Below, one piece after another: positions 35,361-45,200 of a stretch of 64,000 bases of DNA. The position numbers were made by a program, and so were the translations under genes. The notes beneath the pieces are model-generated. The model was not told where the DNA came from. It saw only the letters and a list, made by a program, of their open reading frames with translations, and searched no databases. Numbering within the stretch: position 1 is the first letter of the stretch; each line of letters opens with the position of its first letter. The DNA comes from Hondaea fermentalgiana. Lineage: Eukaryota > Sar > Bigyra > Thraustochytrida > Thraustochytriidae. The stretch spans positions 229,138-293,137 of the forward strand of contig NPFB01000032.1 of assembly GCA_014084085.1 (NCBI GenBank), in the 5' to 3' direction.

Positions 35361-35482
35361 GCAGTAGCAGCCTTTGCAGCGGAGCCTTTTCGCATAAGCG
35401 ACCTATCTGGGGGTTTGAGGCTCTTTTGCAAAAACTGACATTGCAAAAGCTTCGTGCCAAGTTTGCTGTTGAGGCGTCTGCG

Positions 35483-35836
35483 ATGGCGGCGACGACGACG
35501 GCGGCGGCGACAACGACGATGGCGACGACGACGACGACGATGGCGGCGGAGGTTGTAGGTGCGGAGGACCTTTTCTCGCTTTACGGGCTCTTTGCGGTCG
35601 CCACAAATGTCACGCTGGGCGCAGGGGTCGTGGCCCCGGTGGCAGTCGCTGTCGCTGTCTGGAGCTTCGTGGGCGTTCTTGTTGACCTCCTGGCTGCTGT
35701 GTACAAACGAGTTCTTTTCGGGCCAGGGCTCCGGCGCGAGACAGAAGCGAGCTCGGAAACGAGGGCAGCCGGACGCATAAGTTGCGATGACTCACAAGCA
35801 CCATCACGTATTGCCACGTCCAAAAAAAATCAATAG
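35483..35836 (+). CDS. Possible small membrane protein
   Basis: A 117-aa frame from the ATG at 35483. An Ala/Thr-rich start is followed by a strongly hydrophobic segment (about 35-75) with Val/Ala-rich helices. The tail is basic and polar. The frame is open further upstream, but that part is repeat-derived. No family was recognised. The membrane-like segment is the only support, and the neighbouring DNA is rich in chance ORFs, so it may not be a gene. Confidence 0.3.
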   Translation: MAATTTAAATTTMATTTTTMAAEVVGAEDLFSLYGLFAVATNVTLGAGVVAPVAVAVAVWSFVGVLVDLLAAVYKRVLFGPGLRRETEASSETRAAGRISCDDSQAPSRIATSKKNQ

Positions 35837-36254
35837 AGTCTTGCGAATGGGGATCACAACAAAACGATCAAAACACCATCACATCAAATTGAAATCAGCC
35901 CCTTTCTCCTGACCAGACTTCTACTCGGCTTTGCTTGGCTTTGCAGCTAGCCTTGTCTTGTCACGTCACATGAACGAGCAGGTCAATTGTACCTTGGAGA
36001 ATACATCTTTAATTTCCCCAGGAGGCTTTTTCCAATGCAAAAGGCGGCAAGTAGAGACTACAAAACGTGTAATTTATACCAATGCAAATATTTTTGAGAT
36101 TATTATAAGAAAAAACAGGCCAGCCCGTGTGGTCAATCAGATCAGTCGAGGAGCTCGTTCTAAAAAGCACCCCCGACACCGAGGCGCGGTGCGAATCACT
36201 CAGCAAGTAGTCAATTAATCGATCGATCGATCGATCAATCAATCAATCAATCAA
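35837..36254. other. Convergent intergenic spacer with GATC/AATC microsatellite
   Basis: AT-richer spacer. No gene seen. It contains a tetranucleotide repeat at its right end, next to the stop codon of the minus-strand gene. Confidence 0.6.
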
Positions 36255-36259
36255 TCAAT
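36217..36259. repeat. GATC then AATC tetranucleotide repeat
   Basis: About five GATC units pass into about six AATC units. It touches the 3' end of the gene at 36255-37016. The transition from one unit to the other suggests a point change spread by slippage. Confidence 0.8.
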
Positions 36260-37016
36260 ATCTATTCCCCAGAAGCTTCGTTCGACGCTCCACAAGGTCA
36301 GCCATGGCAGCTCCAATCGAACGAAGCTTCATCCACACGACTGGAATGGCAACGTCGCACGTGAGAAGAATCGTTGCCATGAGACCCAGTACGATTGGAT
36401 TGATGAGCCACAGACAGTACGCTGCGTGAAGGACCTCCTCCCAGCGGCCCTCCTTGCGGAGACGCAAGCCGGCGCGCCCATGAACGCGCACAAGACGCAC
36501 CAGCATCTTTACGGGCAATTTGTTTGGTTTCCATACGGTCCTCGTTGTCCGTGGGACGCCTCGAGCGTAACCACGGCTGCTCCGCACTAAAAGCTGCGAA
36601 TGAGCGCCCCGCGCCTGAGCACATCGACTGAGGACCCATCCTTGCAAAAAGTCAGCAACGATTCCAGCAGCATGTCTTCGTCGCTGCAATCGCACGACTT
36701 GGGACTCGGGCATTTGCGTGGCCTCGATAATTCGGAGTTGAGCGCCAGACGCGCCGGCGTACTGGGTCCAACACATTTCAAAGAGCGAGGAGCCGTCAAA
36801 GGCCTGAAGCACCGCCGAAGCGCGCTTTCTTCGTTGGGACGCGCGCTCTGCTTCCGAGCATTTTTCGTGCGGCCACGCGCTCGAACCGCGTACAATGTGA
36901 AGTCCGCAACGTAGTACCGCATTGTTCCCGCGCTCCCACGCTTCGAAAGCGCGAGAGGTATGGTGCAGCGCGCGCGTTGCCAAGGGCAGCGGCGAGAACG
37001 CTGAGGCGGGCTCCAT
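36255..37016 (-). CDS. Membrane-associated protein of unknown function
   Basis: A 253-aa protein from the ATG at 37016. The frame continues upstream, but through a CAAA microsatellite that translates to a Cys-Leu-Phe-Val repeat, so the shorter start is preferred. The N-terminal two thirds is basic and helical. A hydrophobic segment lies at about 190-232 (two possible membrane passes around LINPIVLGLMATILL). It ends in a basic tail. The shape is loosely like PEX11-type peroxisomal membrane proteins, but no diagnostic motif was found, so no function is assigned. It is divergent from the Rab escort gene across an 845-bp spacer. Confidence 0.55.
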   Translation of the reverse strand: MEPASAFSPLPLATRALHHTSRAFEAWERGNNAVLRCGLHIVRGSSAWPHEKCSEAERASQRRKRASAVLQAFDGSSLFEMCWTQYAGASGAQLRIIEATQMPESQVVRLQRRRHAAGIVADFLQGWVLSRCAQARGAHSQLLVRSSRGYARGVPRTTRTVWKPNKLPVKMLVRLVRVHGRAGLRLRKEGRWEEVLHAAYCLWLINPIVLGLMATILLTCDVAIPVVWMKLRSIGAAMADLVERRTKLLGNRY

Positions 37017-37044
37017 GATGTTTTTGCTTGCCTCGTTCACAGAC

Positions 37045-37088
37045 AAGCAAGCAAACAAACAAACAAACAAACAAACAAACAAACAAAC
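37045..37088. repeat. CAAA microsatellite
   Basis: About ten CAAA units. It lies in the 5' leader of the minus-strand gene starting at 37016. Confidence 0.85.
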
Positions 37089-37550
37089 GCAGCGCGAGAG
37101 GAAGGGAGACAAAGAATCACCCCAAGGGCGACGCGGTATCACAGAAGACAGATCTCGTGCGCGGCGCGAGCGTCTCTGCTCGCTCCACGTCCCCGCGCTT
37201 CGTTCTTGCTGCCTGTGGCCGCTGGAGTTCCTTGCGGCTCGCGTAATACCAAGGCGTCGCGGGGGCACGCTGCGCATCACACTTTCCGTGGTACTCGCGC
37301 CGAACCTTGAACAGCGTTGGAGGCGGTGCCCGCCTTAGTCTGGCGTACCCCCTTCCCTTTTCCCCCTCCACACTTCATAGTAACGCGCTCCCAGAAGTTC
37401 CGTGCTGGTGCCGGGATGGTTCTATCTCGCGTCTGCGTGGCGCAACTAGGCCTTGGCCTAGACTGTGACTGACTGTGCCTGCGACTGAGATCAGAGATCT
37501 CACCATACGGACACGAAGAACTTGCCCTGGCTGGTTTTTGCTTTGCTGGT

Positions 37551-37580
37551 TTTTGCTTTGCTTTGCTTTGCTTTGCTTTG
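37551..37580. repeat. CTTTG pentanucleotide repeat
   Basis: At least five CTTTG units, preceded by two longer GCTGGTTTTTG copies (about 37529-37555). The longer copies look like expanded relatives of the same unit. Confidence 0.75.
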
Positions 37581-37767
37581 CTCGCGCGGTGACGCAAAGA
37601 CGGCACGCCACGACTGCCCGCTAGCCAGGGCGCCGAAGTTGTAGGTCTAGCGACTCGGTAAAAGAGCTTGCCCTTTTCGGCTTCTAGTTGCTTGCTTTCG
37701 CCGGTGGAAAGAGAGACACGTGGGTTTTTCGCTGCCCCCAAAACCAGTTGCGCAAGCGAAGCTTCTG

Positions 37768-37808
37768 GCGTGCGTGCGTGCGTGCGTGTGTGCGTGCGTG
37801 CGTGCGTG
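37768..37808. repeat. TGCG microsatellite
   Basis: About ten TGCG units with a single TGTG interruption, ending about 55 bases before the Rab escort ATG. It is therefore likely to lie in the leader or core promoter. Confidence 0.85.
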
Positions 37809-37861
37809 CATGCAAGAGTGCGGGGCGAGTGGACGAACGGGCAGGCTTGTGAGCAGGCGAG

Positions 37862-39910
37862 ATGCTCCTGGGTGAAGAGGTGTGCCGCGAGGTCTTTGAC
37901 TGCGTCGTCGTTGGCACGGGGCTGAGCGAGACAGCCGTGGCCTGCGCACTGACCCTCGACGACCCAGACAAAAAGGTCCTCGTACTCGATCCGGCTAGCT
38001 ACTATGGAGGCCTCGAAGCAACTGTACAGCCCCGTGAATTGTCAACAACGAATGCAGACCTCTCCGACGGCAGCGATGAGTTGGGCGACAAGCAAAAAGC
38101 AGAGCCCAAGCAAAAACCAAATCAAGTTCTCTGTGGTTGGGATATTCTTTCGGTCGACGGGGAACTTTCAAACGCTGAGGCAAGGCGCTGCAATCTGGAC
38201 TTGCGGCCGCGCTTTGTCTTGTGCCGCGGCAAGGTCGTCGATGCGCTCGTGCGCTCAGGTGTGTCCAACTACCTTGAATTCCAGAGCCTAGACGATGCCC
38301 TTTTTCTCGACACAGATGGAACTGTGATGCGCGTGCCGTGCTCCAAGGCCGCGGTCTTCAAGTCTAAAGATCTTGGCATGGGGGAAAAGCGCCAGCTCAT
38401 GCGATTCCTGCAATTCTGTATGGACTCTGCGACGGTCCAGCGCGCCGGTGGCCAAGCTGAGGCGCTCAAATTCCGAAACGAGGAAAGTCTCAACCAAGGT
38501 CGCTCGCTTGCGCGGCCGCAGAACAAACGAGAAGCCGCGCTCTCGCCCGCGACAAACGGAACTGTTGCCGCAGACGATGACGACATTGACTTTGCAGATT
38601 TCTTGCGAACTCAGTGCAAGCTTTCGCCGCGCCTTGCCGCTGCCATCCTCTACGCCGTCGCGTTGCTTCCTGATGCACGCGCTGTGTCCAAGGCAGAGGG
38701 TATGCGCCGCGTACAAAAATATCTCGGCGGCCTTGGCCGCTTTGGCGTCACGGCCTTTCTATGTCCCATGTACGGCACCGCCGAGTTGGCGCAGGCCTTT
38801 GGCCGTCTGGGTTCGGTCCATGGCGGCATTTTCGTGCTTCGCCAGCCTGTCTCCAGCTTCGCGACCGCCGAGACGGGCCCTGGAGACCACGAAGGACCCG
38901 TGGTCCGTGTTCGTTTGCAAAATGGGGAGACTGTCCACGCAAGAACAGTTGTGGCGGCCGAGCATGCCGTTCCAGCCACAACCTCGTTACATGAGCCAGA
39001 TTCTTCAGCAGACAAAGGGGACGAAGACGAAGACGAAGACGGGGACGGGGCGAAGGAGAGCCTTGTCGAAGTTCGTTGCATGAGTATTATCAATGCTCCA
39101 CTTCTTTCGCTGCTAGCGCAAGCTGAAGATGATAAGATCGAGGCTCTGCTGGACGCAAGTGCCCTACGCGGCCATCCGCCCGAAAAACGCGCCTTCCCGC
39201 CGCTGGCACGCTGCCTTATGGTGGTTGCACCCGGAAATGACCTGGCTCGCAACACTTCGAGCGTTCACGTCATCCAGCTCGACAGCACAGCGGAAGCCAC
39301 TGCGCCAGGTCTTTTTGTAATTCACCTGACAACCACTGCATCCTCTCGATCGGAAGGCCAGGCGACGCTGGCTCGTATTCTCGACAACCTGCTGGCCCGG
39401 GCCAATGCGCGAATCTCAGATTTGCCATCAAGATCCCCGCCAAACAAAGCAACCCCTCAAGACCAAGGCCAGGGCCAGAGCCAAGGTCATAAACAAGAAC
39501 AAGGACAAGAACAAAGTACAGGCACCCAGAAGCAGGACGCAGCTCCGCAGATTGAAATTCGCTGGCAAGCCAACTTTGCACGTGTCGTGCGCCAGCAGGA
39601 GCAGCAGCAGCAGCAGTATGTTTCCGGAGGCGTCACAATGATTCCCTCTGAGGGCCTAGCTGTCGACACAGAAGACTATTTAACGCGTGCCGAGGCCGTA
39701 TTCCATGCCCTGCGCCCAGGAGACCGTGCCTTTCTTCCTGCCGAAGCTGAACGCGCAGTTCGGAATCCTCATGCTGACGAAGATGACGGGCTCGGTGACA
39801 TGGTCAAGCGCGTCCGTGTGCCTCAGCCGGTTGATCTTCGCTGGTTTCTTCATCTGGGAGGCAAGCTTGGTGCCTCGGGTGCCTCCATCGACATTTTCTC
39901 TGACGCATAA
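37862..39910 (+). CDS. Rab escort protein (REP/GDI family)
   Basis: 682 aa, ATG start. The N-terminal GDI/REP nucleotide-binding-like motif VVVGTGLSETAVACAL (about 15-30) is followed by VLDPASYYGG (about 42-51). A sequence-conserved region at about 142-186 contains RVPCSKAAVFKSKDLGMGEK, typical of REP. Conserved core sequence YLGGLGRFG...CPMYGTAELAQAFGRL lies at about 287-320. An acidic insertion (about 380-400) and a Gln-rich insertion (about 535-560) interrupt the C-terminal half. Total length is close to known REPs (about 650) and well above GDI (about 450). It presents newly made Rab GTPases to geranylgeranyl transferase II in the cytosol. Confidence in the family is high, and REP over GDI rests on length and core motifs. 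Confidence 0.88.
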   Translation: MLLGEEVCREVFDCVVVGTGLSETAVACALTLDDPDKKVLVLDPASYYGGLEATVQPRELSTTNADLSDGSDELGDKQKAEPKQKPNQVLCGWDILSVDGELSNAEARRCNLDLRPRFVLCRGKVVDALVRSGVSNYLEFQSLDDALFLDTDGTVMRVPCSKAAVFKSKDLGMGEKRQLMRFLQFCMDSATVQRAGGQAEALKFRNEESLNQGRSLARPQNKREAALSPATNGTVAADDDDIDFADFLRTQCKLSPRLAAAILYAVALLPDARAVSKAEGMRRVQKYLGGLGRFGVTAFLCPMYGTAELAQAFGRLGSVHGGIFVLRQPVSSFATAETGPGDHEGPVVRVRLQNGETVHARTVVAAEHAVPATTSLHEPDSSADKGDEDEDEDGDGAKESLVEVRCMSIINAPLLSLLAQAEDDKIEALLDASALRGHPPEKRAFPPLARCLMVVAPGNDLARNTSSVHVIQLDSTAEATAPGLFVIHLTTTASSRSEGQATLARILDNLLARANARISDLPSRSPPNKATPQDQGQGQSQGHKQEQGQEQSTGTQKQDAAPQIEIRWQANFARVVRQQEQQQQQYVSGGVTMIPSEGLAVDTEDYLTRAEAVFHALRPGDRAFLPAEAERAVRNPHADEDDGLGDMVKRVRVPQPVDLRWFLHLGGKLGASGASIDIFSDA

Positions 39911-40745
39911 CAATGATTCAAGTTTTCTAAAAATGTGCTTGCGCGACACGATTTCTTTTGCCTCGATGACCATCTGGGTATCCGCGAGGAAGAGGAACGG
40001 CGGCAACTTTTCAGCTGTTTTGCCAGCTAGCCTGCCATTTCCTTGCCAGCCATGGCCGGCCAGCGAGCGCTAGCGGGCAGCAGCTACACTGAGCAATCAG
40101 ACCGAACTCCTCCAAGCTGTATTCATAGGAGGCCTACTGCGTACACGCGGTCGATCAGAGCAGTGTAGTACAACCTCACTTCCTTTCTTCTTCTCTTTCT
40201 TCTTCTTCTTTCTTCATGCCCGTTTGCTTTGGAGGGTCGAGGTCGGTCGCCGCGTCAACGCGCCGCCTCGTTCGCTGCTGCTGCTGCTGCTGATACCAAA
40301 TAGCCAGCATCGACACTGATGGCCGGAGAGACATATCAAGGGAGTCCCCAGGCCAACGCGAGCTGGCTCTCTGACGTGCAAAAGTGGCGAAGGCTTTGGT
40401 CGTGCAGCCGGTCTCCTGCACGTTCTGCGCGCTTTCGTTCTCCGTGCTTTCGTTCTTCATGCTTTCGGGCTGCGCGCTTTCGGGCTGCGCGCCTTGAAAA
40501 GCGAGACGTGATTGCTGTGTATGCGGTGACAGAGAGATGATGATGCTGACCAGGCTTGCCAAAAAATAATATGCAGCGGCCCATGCGATCTTCTCCCCCT
40601 CACCGACCGACCGGTCACCATCCGCCCGCCAGCTAACATAACCAACAAACTCTTAAACAAGTCAGCAATCGGTCGCGTGGAGGGGCCACGCGTCCTCGCA
40701 GCGAAAGAAACCCGAAGCAAAACAGTAACCTCACGTACTTCAAGC
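39911..40745. other. Intergenic region with a 15-bp minisatellite
   Basis: No convincing gene. A minus-strand frame at 40176-40562 is low complexity. A CCTACTG motif lies near 40132. Four 15-bp repeats are at 40429-40488. The right half is the promoter of the gene at 40746. Confidence 0.55.
40429..40488. repeat. 15-bp minisatellite, four copies
   Basis: Four consecutive copies of a GCTTTCG-containing 15-mer differ at a few positions. The first two share TTCGTTCT and the last two share TTCGGGCTGC, which suggests stepwise duplication. Confidence 0.8.
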
Positions 40746-41468
40746 ATGCTCGAGAAGGTCAAGGCCCACGGGCAGCGCCTTCTCTCGCGCGGCCACAAGG
40801 CCCAGAAGCATGCTCAAGGCACAACCCGAGGTGTGGCAAAGAAACTCGGGTTTGTGCCGGTGGCAAAAAAGTCTTTGCTCGAGGATTACGAGGTGTGTCG
40901 TCATGACGACGAGACCAATTCAACAGCAACACGCAGTGCCGAGAGTGCAGGCAGTCGTCTCAAGAGAAAGCTCCTCACACGTCGTCGCAGACGTGATCAC
41001 ATTGGAACGTCGTCATCTGCGCACACGAGAAGCTCGCCACTTTGGGGACAGCTAGAAGAAAAGAACAGAGCAGAAAAGAGCTCAACAGAGCCCGATACCT
41101 CGCTGAGTGCGCCCGAAATCACGAGTCTTAATGACAAGGCGCAGCGATTCTTCGGTGTCCAAGTCTCCAGCAATAACGATCCAACAAAGAAGACACTTGT
41201 TGTCAAAGTGTGCGAGTCCAACGATGCCAGGCCGCGGCCCCAACCATCGGTTGGAAGCACGTTGTACGAGACCCATTTTGACCAAGTCTTTCACAAACGA
41301 AGCCTTCAATTCTCGATTGCTTTCCCAACCATTCAAATCGAAACTACCATGGAGGAGTTCTATCTGCAAGCTTTGCGTTGCCAAGTCCCGTACGCGCAGC
41401 TAGACAATTTCATGCGCATGCGCATTCTCGAGGAGCGCAAGGTTTTTTACTTTTCTGATCTATCATGA
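40746..41468 (+). CDS. Protein of unknown function
   Basis: 240 aa from the ATG at 40746 (the frame extends to a GTG at 40677). The N-terminal half is very basic (Lys/Arg/His-rich, with an RRRRR patch near 83-88). The C-terminal half is more ordered, with alternating hydrophobic residues (about 155-240). No known motif was seen. A nuclear or nucleic-acid role could fit the basic region but is a guess. Codon structure and an ordered C-terminus support a real gene. Confidence 0.55.
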   Translation: MLEKVKAHGQRLLSRGHKAQKHAQGTTRGVAKKLGFVPVAKKSLLEDYEVCRHDDETNSTATRSAESAGSRLKRKLLTRRRRRDHIGTSSSAHTRSSPLWGQLEEKNRAEKSSTEPDTSLSAPEITSLNDKAQRFFGVQVSSNNDPTKKTLVVKVCESNDARPRPQPSVGSTLYETHFDQVFHKRSLQFSIAFPTIQIETTMEEFYLQALRCQVPYAQLDNFMRMRILEERKVFYFSDLS

Positions 41469-42291
41469 CCACTATCCCAACGTCATCCTTTCTGAACATA
41501 ACGACTGACATAGACCTATCTTTTACTTCCTTGGATAAACTAAAATGCAAGTCCCAAAGCGATTGATCTCTTGCCACCTTTGATACCTTGCCCTGCGCAC
41601 GCATAAGATCGTTGGATTTTGAGAATTGATACGCCTCCTCTTACCCTCTCCATGCAAATCTCGCTACATCGCTCCCCTGGGATCGTACTTTTGCTCCTCT
41701 GTTCGCATCGTTGTAGCATACCCGTTAACCACCAACGAGAGTGGCTATCGCAATCGCCCCATCGAGATGGTCGAGAATTGTGCATGGGTGCAAATCTAGC
41801 CCCTCTTGTGCATGTCTGCAAATCCAACACCTCCTCGCCTATCACTTCTTCGAGCTGGACCTCGAGAAAAAGGCACGGGAAGAAAACCGCAGAGCGGCCT
41901 TGTGTTCGAGCAAGCGAGGCCAAAAGAAGTGACCTGTGCTATACGCCACTGCCACCGGGAGAGCCTTGGAAATATCACTGCCGGCGTCGTGAACGACGCG
42001 CACATCCATCTATATCCATACGGTGTGGCCGTGAACAATCGAATCAAGGGCCGAGGGGAAGAAGTTAGGCTTACAACGGCCCAACAAATCTTTTTCGCGC
42101 GGATCGACAAGCAAGGCTGACGAGCCAGCAGCCAACAACCAGCGGTCGCAGCGAGCGCGGGCGCGCGCGTCCCGGGGCCGGACACGACACAGACCAAGGC
42201 TTCGTAGCCGGGGCTGCACCCGCGCAGCGGCAGCGCTGTCGAGGAGAAAAGATTGCCCTGCACAGGTCTGGGGGGAGAGAGACCCAAGACC
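41469..42291. other. Intergenic region upstream of the SLC12 gene
   Basis: No recognisable gene. Several overlapping frames on both strands have no domain character. It becomes GC-rich towards the SLC12 start. It presumably holds the 3' flank of the gene ending at 41468 and the SLC12 promoter. Confidence 0.5.
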
Positions 42292-45200
42292 ATGACTGCA
42301 GCGGTAGGAAGCCCGACGAGTCTGATGTGGTCTGCAGAGGGACGACCGACCGACCGCGTGGCTGATTATGGCGAAGGCATCACGGCCGGAGGAACAATGT
42401 CCAGGCTGCGACGGGGCGTCTTTCGCAAGTCCCGCCGCAAGCCAGAGCGACGCTTCGATGACGACGAAGCTGCTTCGAGCGGCAAGCTCGGCATGATCGA
42501 GGGCGTCTTTTTCCGCGTGCTCACCAACCTTTTTGGCGTCATCCTCTTTCTCCGACTTGGATGGCTCACCGCATATGCTGGCATCGGACTCGCCATCCTT
42601 GTCGTTCTTCTTTCATCCTCACTTACCCTCGTCACGGCTCTCTCGCTGAGCGCGATTTGCACTAACGGCAAGGTCGCCGCGGGCGGCGCCTACTACCTCA
42701 TTAGTCGAGCGCTGGGTCCAGAATTTGGCGCAAGTATTGGCGTTCTCTTCTACGTCGCCACTGCCGTGTCTGTCTCTCTTTACCTGCTTGGCTTTGCCGA
42801 AACGGTTGTGAGCCAGATCGGGACCACCTTGGTGTCCTCGAGCTGGGATCTGCGCCTGATCGCCTTCTTTGGACTCTGCTTTTGCCAGCTTGTCTGCCTT
42901 GTCGGCGTCTCGGTGGTTGTCAAGGTCGAGAAATTCATGCTCTTGATTGTCATCGTTGCAGTCGTGCTCTTCATCATCGGAGTCTTCATTGGTCCTGATC
43001 AGGAGCCGAGTCTCTTCGGCTTCGTCGGTTTGGAGAGCGGTCTTAACGTTGGCTCGGACTTTCCTGGTGCATCCACTGCGGATCCCACGGATCTCTCGTA
43101 TCTCAACATCGCCGGCCTCACAAAGTCCACGCAATGCACTGTTTCATCAAGCGACCTCCTTCGCTCAGAATACGGCAACGTCAATTTGGGCATTGCTCTT
43201 TCCGTGTTTTTTCCTGCGGTCACGGGCATTCTCGCAGGCGCCAATATCTCGGGCGATCTCAAGAACCCGTCTTCCGCCATTCCCACCGGAACTGTCATGG
43301 CAATCCTTTTAGGCGCGTGCATTTACATCCTGCTCGTCATTATCTTCGGATCCTCCTTCAATCGCGTGACCGTAGCAAGCGCAACCTTTGCGCAAAATGT
43401 CACTGCCGCGGATGGTACCTACGAGCTGCAATATGACTGCGTTTTCAGTGGGCTCTTTCACGACTCGACTCTCATTGCCCAGGCCTCCGTGTCGCCAGGC
43501 TTTGTCTACTTTGGAATTTATGCGGCCTCTCTCTCGTCCGGTCTGGCCGCTTTGCTCGGCGCGCCGCGCATCCTCCAGGCGCTTGCCAAAGACCGCCTCT
43601 TTTCCTCATTCGATCCTCTCGCCAAGGGCTATGGCCGCAACGACGAGCCACTTCGTGCATATGTCGTGACTTTTCTGATTGCTACTCTTTGCATTCTCAC
43701 GGGTGACATCAATTCAGTGGCGCCGCTCATCACAACGTTCTTCCTTGCCTCTTATGCCATGGTGAACTATGCCTGCTATTCCGCCGAGGAATCCAATTCT
43801 CCTGGCTGGCGTCCGACGTTTCGTTACTTTGACAAATGGCTTGCCTTTCTTGGCGCAATCGGATGCGTCTCTGTCATGCTTTTTCTTTCTGCCATTACCG
43901 GTTTCATCACATTTACCATTGGACTTGGACTCTACAAATATGTCGAAGTGTCCACGCGCGAAGGCCTTGGGTCTGCGTCGAGTTGGGGACCTCACAAGGA
44001 AGCCGCAGAGTACAATACGGCTCTCAGCTCTGCTTTGCTCTTGGAGGAGCAAGCGGACCCGAGAGCCCTATCCAACGCAGTCGCCGCCTCGAATATACAG
44101 TCCCCATCTGCAGGCCTCAAGCGTCGCACGAGTCTCCGTTCGCGGCCGAGCGCGGATGCGCAGCACACTGAGATCGAGCTCGGCGGGATGCAGAACAGCC
44201 AGCGCGAAGGCGATGATCTCGACGGGGACTTCAACGTGGATGTCGGCGTTGGCGCGGATGACGAGCTCGAACGTGAGCTCGAGCGTAATGCGCAGCGTGC
44301 CCGGAACGGTAGCATGAGCGCACGCGAGGGACCTCGCGACGGAGGCGATGAAGACGATGACGACGATACTCTCGCCATGGCTGCAGCTGGCTCGCAATTC
44401 GACACAACGCACGTAAAGAACTACCGACCACAGTGTCTCGTGCTGTCCGGTCCGCCTCGCGCGCGTCCTGCTCTGGCGCTCTTTGTCGCGGGTCTGCGCA
44501 AGGCGCGGGGCGTGACAATTTTTGGCGACGTGCTCGTGGGCGATGTGTCAGACCCGAGCCTCGTTCGTACTCGCAACATGCGCGCGTCTGTCTCGTACGT
44601 GTCGCAGTACGGTATCAGGGCGTTCAACGACGTCATCATTGCGCCATCTTTCCGAACTGGCTGCCGTTCGCTCATGCAAATTGCAGGGCTTGGTCGTCGA
44701 ATGCGCGTGAACACAATTGTCCTTGGATTCCTGGACGAATGGCGAACGCCTCTTGGCGAGCGTCTCCATAGCAGTAGGAAGGCTGGCGCAGACAAGTCTG
44801 GCTCCAGCCGGAGCTTTGACTCCCGGCCCGGAGCCAATGTGCAAGAGGACTCGGACTTTTCCCCGCCTCCAAGCGTGGAAGACTACGTGGGGGTAATCGG
44901 GGACGCATTTGACCTCGGACTTGGCGTAGCCATTTTGCGCGGTGAGATTGACCTCCTGCGAAGCGAGTACCTTACGCAGACAGTGCAGACCGAAATGGAC
45001 CGTGTGCTCTCTCTGGGCTTGGCCTCCGCGGGGCCTCGCTTTGCGGCGCAGCAAGGTTCATACCAGAATCCAAACTACACCAACGCTTCCGAATACCTGG
45101 ATGCCCCAGAGCACGGACAAGGTTCGCAGCGAAGCCTTGATCTCGGGGGCGAGGCCGACGGTGGTCAAGCGAGAAATGAGCAAGGCAATGGTGGAGAGAC

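Larger units (their letters stand above)
34091..35482. promoter_or_regulatory. Repeat-rich cytochrome c upstream region with a possible leader intron
   Basis: About 1.4 kb of GC-rich low-complexity DNA: GCTC repeats (34251-34275), CA and GA runs (about 34370-34440), CTCTG repeats (about 34460-34490), CATG x5 (34561-34580) and GCAGT x5 (35339-35360). On the minus strand, a pyrimidine-rich tract plus GCAGCAG near 35065-35120 is followed by about 30 bases and a donor-like CACAAG|GTACGT near 35036. An acceptor-like CTGCAG lies near 34133, just before the cytochrome c leader. This could be a non-coding first exon and a long 5' UTR intron of cytochrome c. Long open frames here are low-complexity and not convincing. 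Confidence 0.4.
37017..37861. promoter_or_regulatory. Divergent promoter region upstream of the Rab escort gene
   Basis: No gene seen. It contains a CAAA repeat (about 37045-37088), a CTTTG repeat (about 37551-37580) and a TGCG repeat (about 37768-37808). A GTAGGTCTAG sequence lies about 210 bases upstream of the Rab escort ATG. It must hold promoters for both flanking genes. Confidence 0.5.

Noticed and set aside
40176..40562. Minus-strand frame of 128 codons
   Set aside because: Made from a 15-bp minisatellite, a GCT run and a GAA run. It has no ordered segment.
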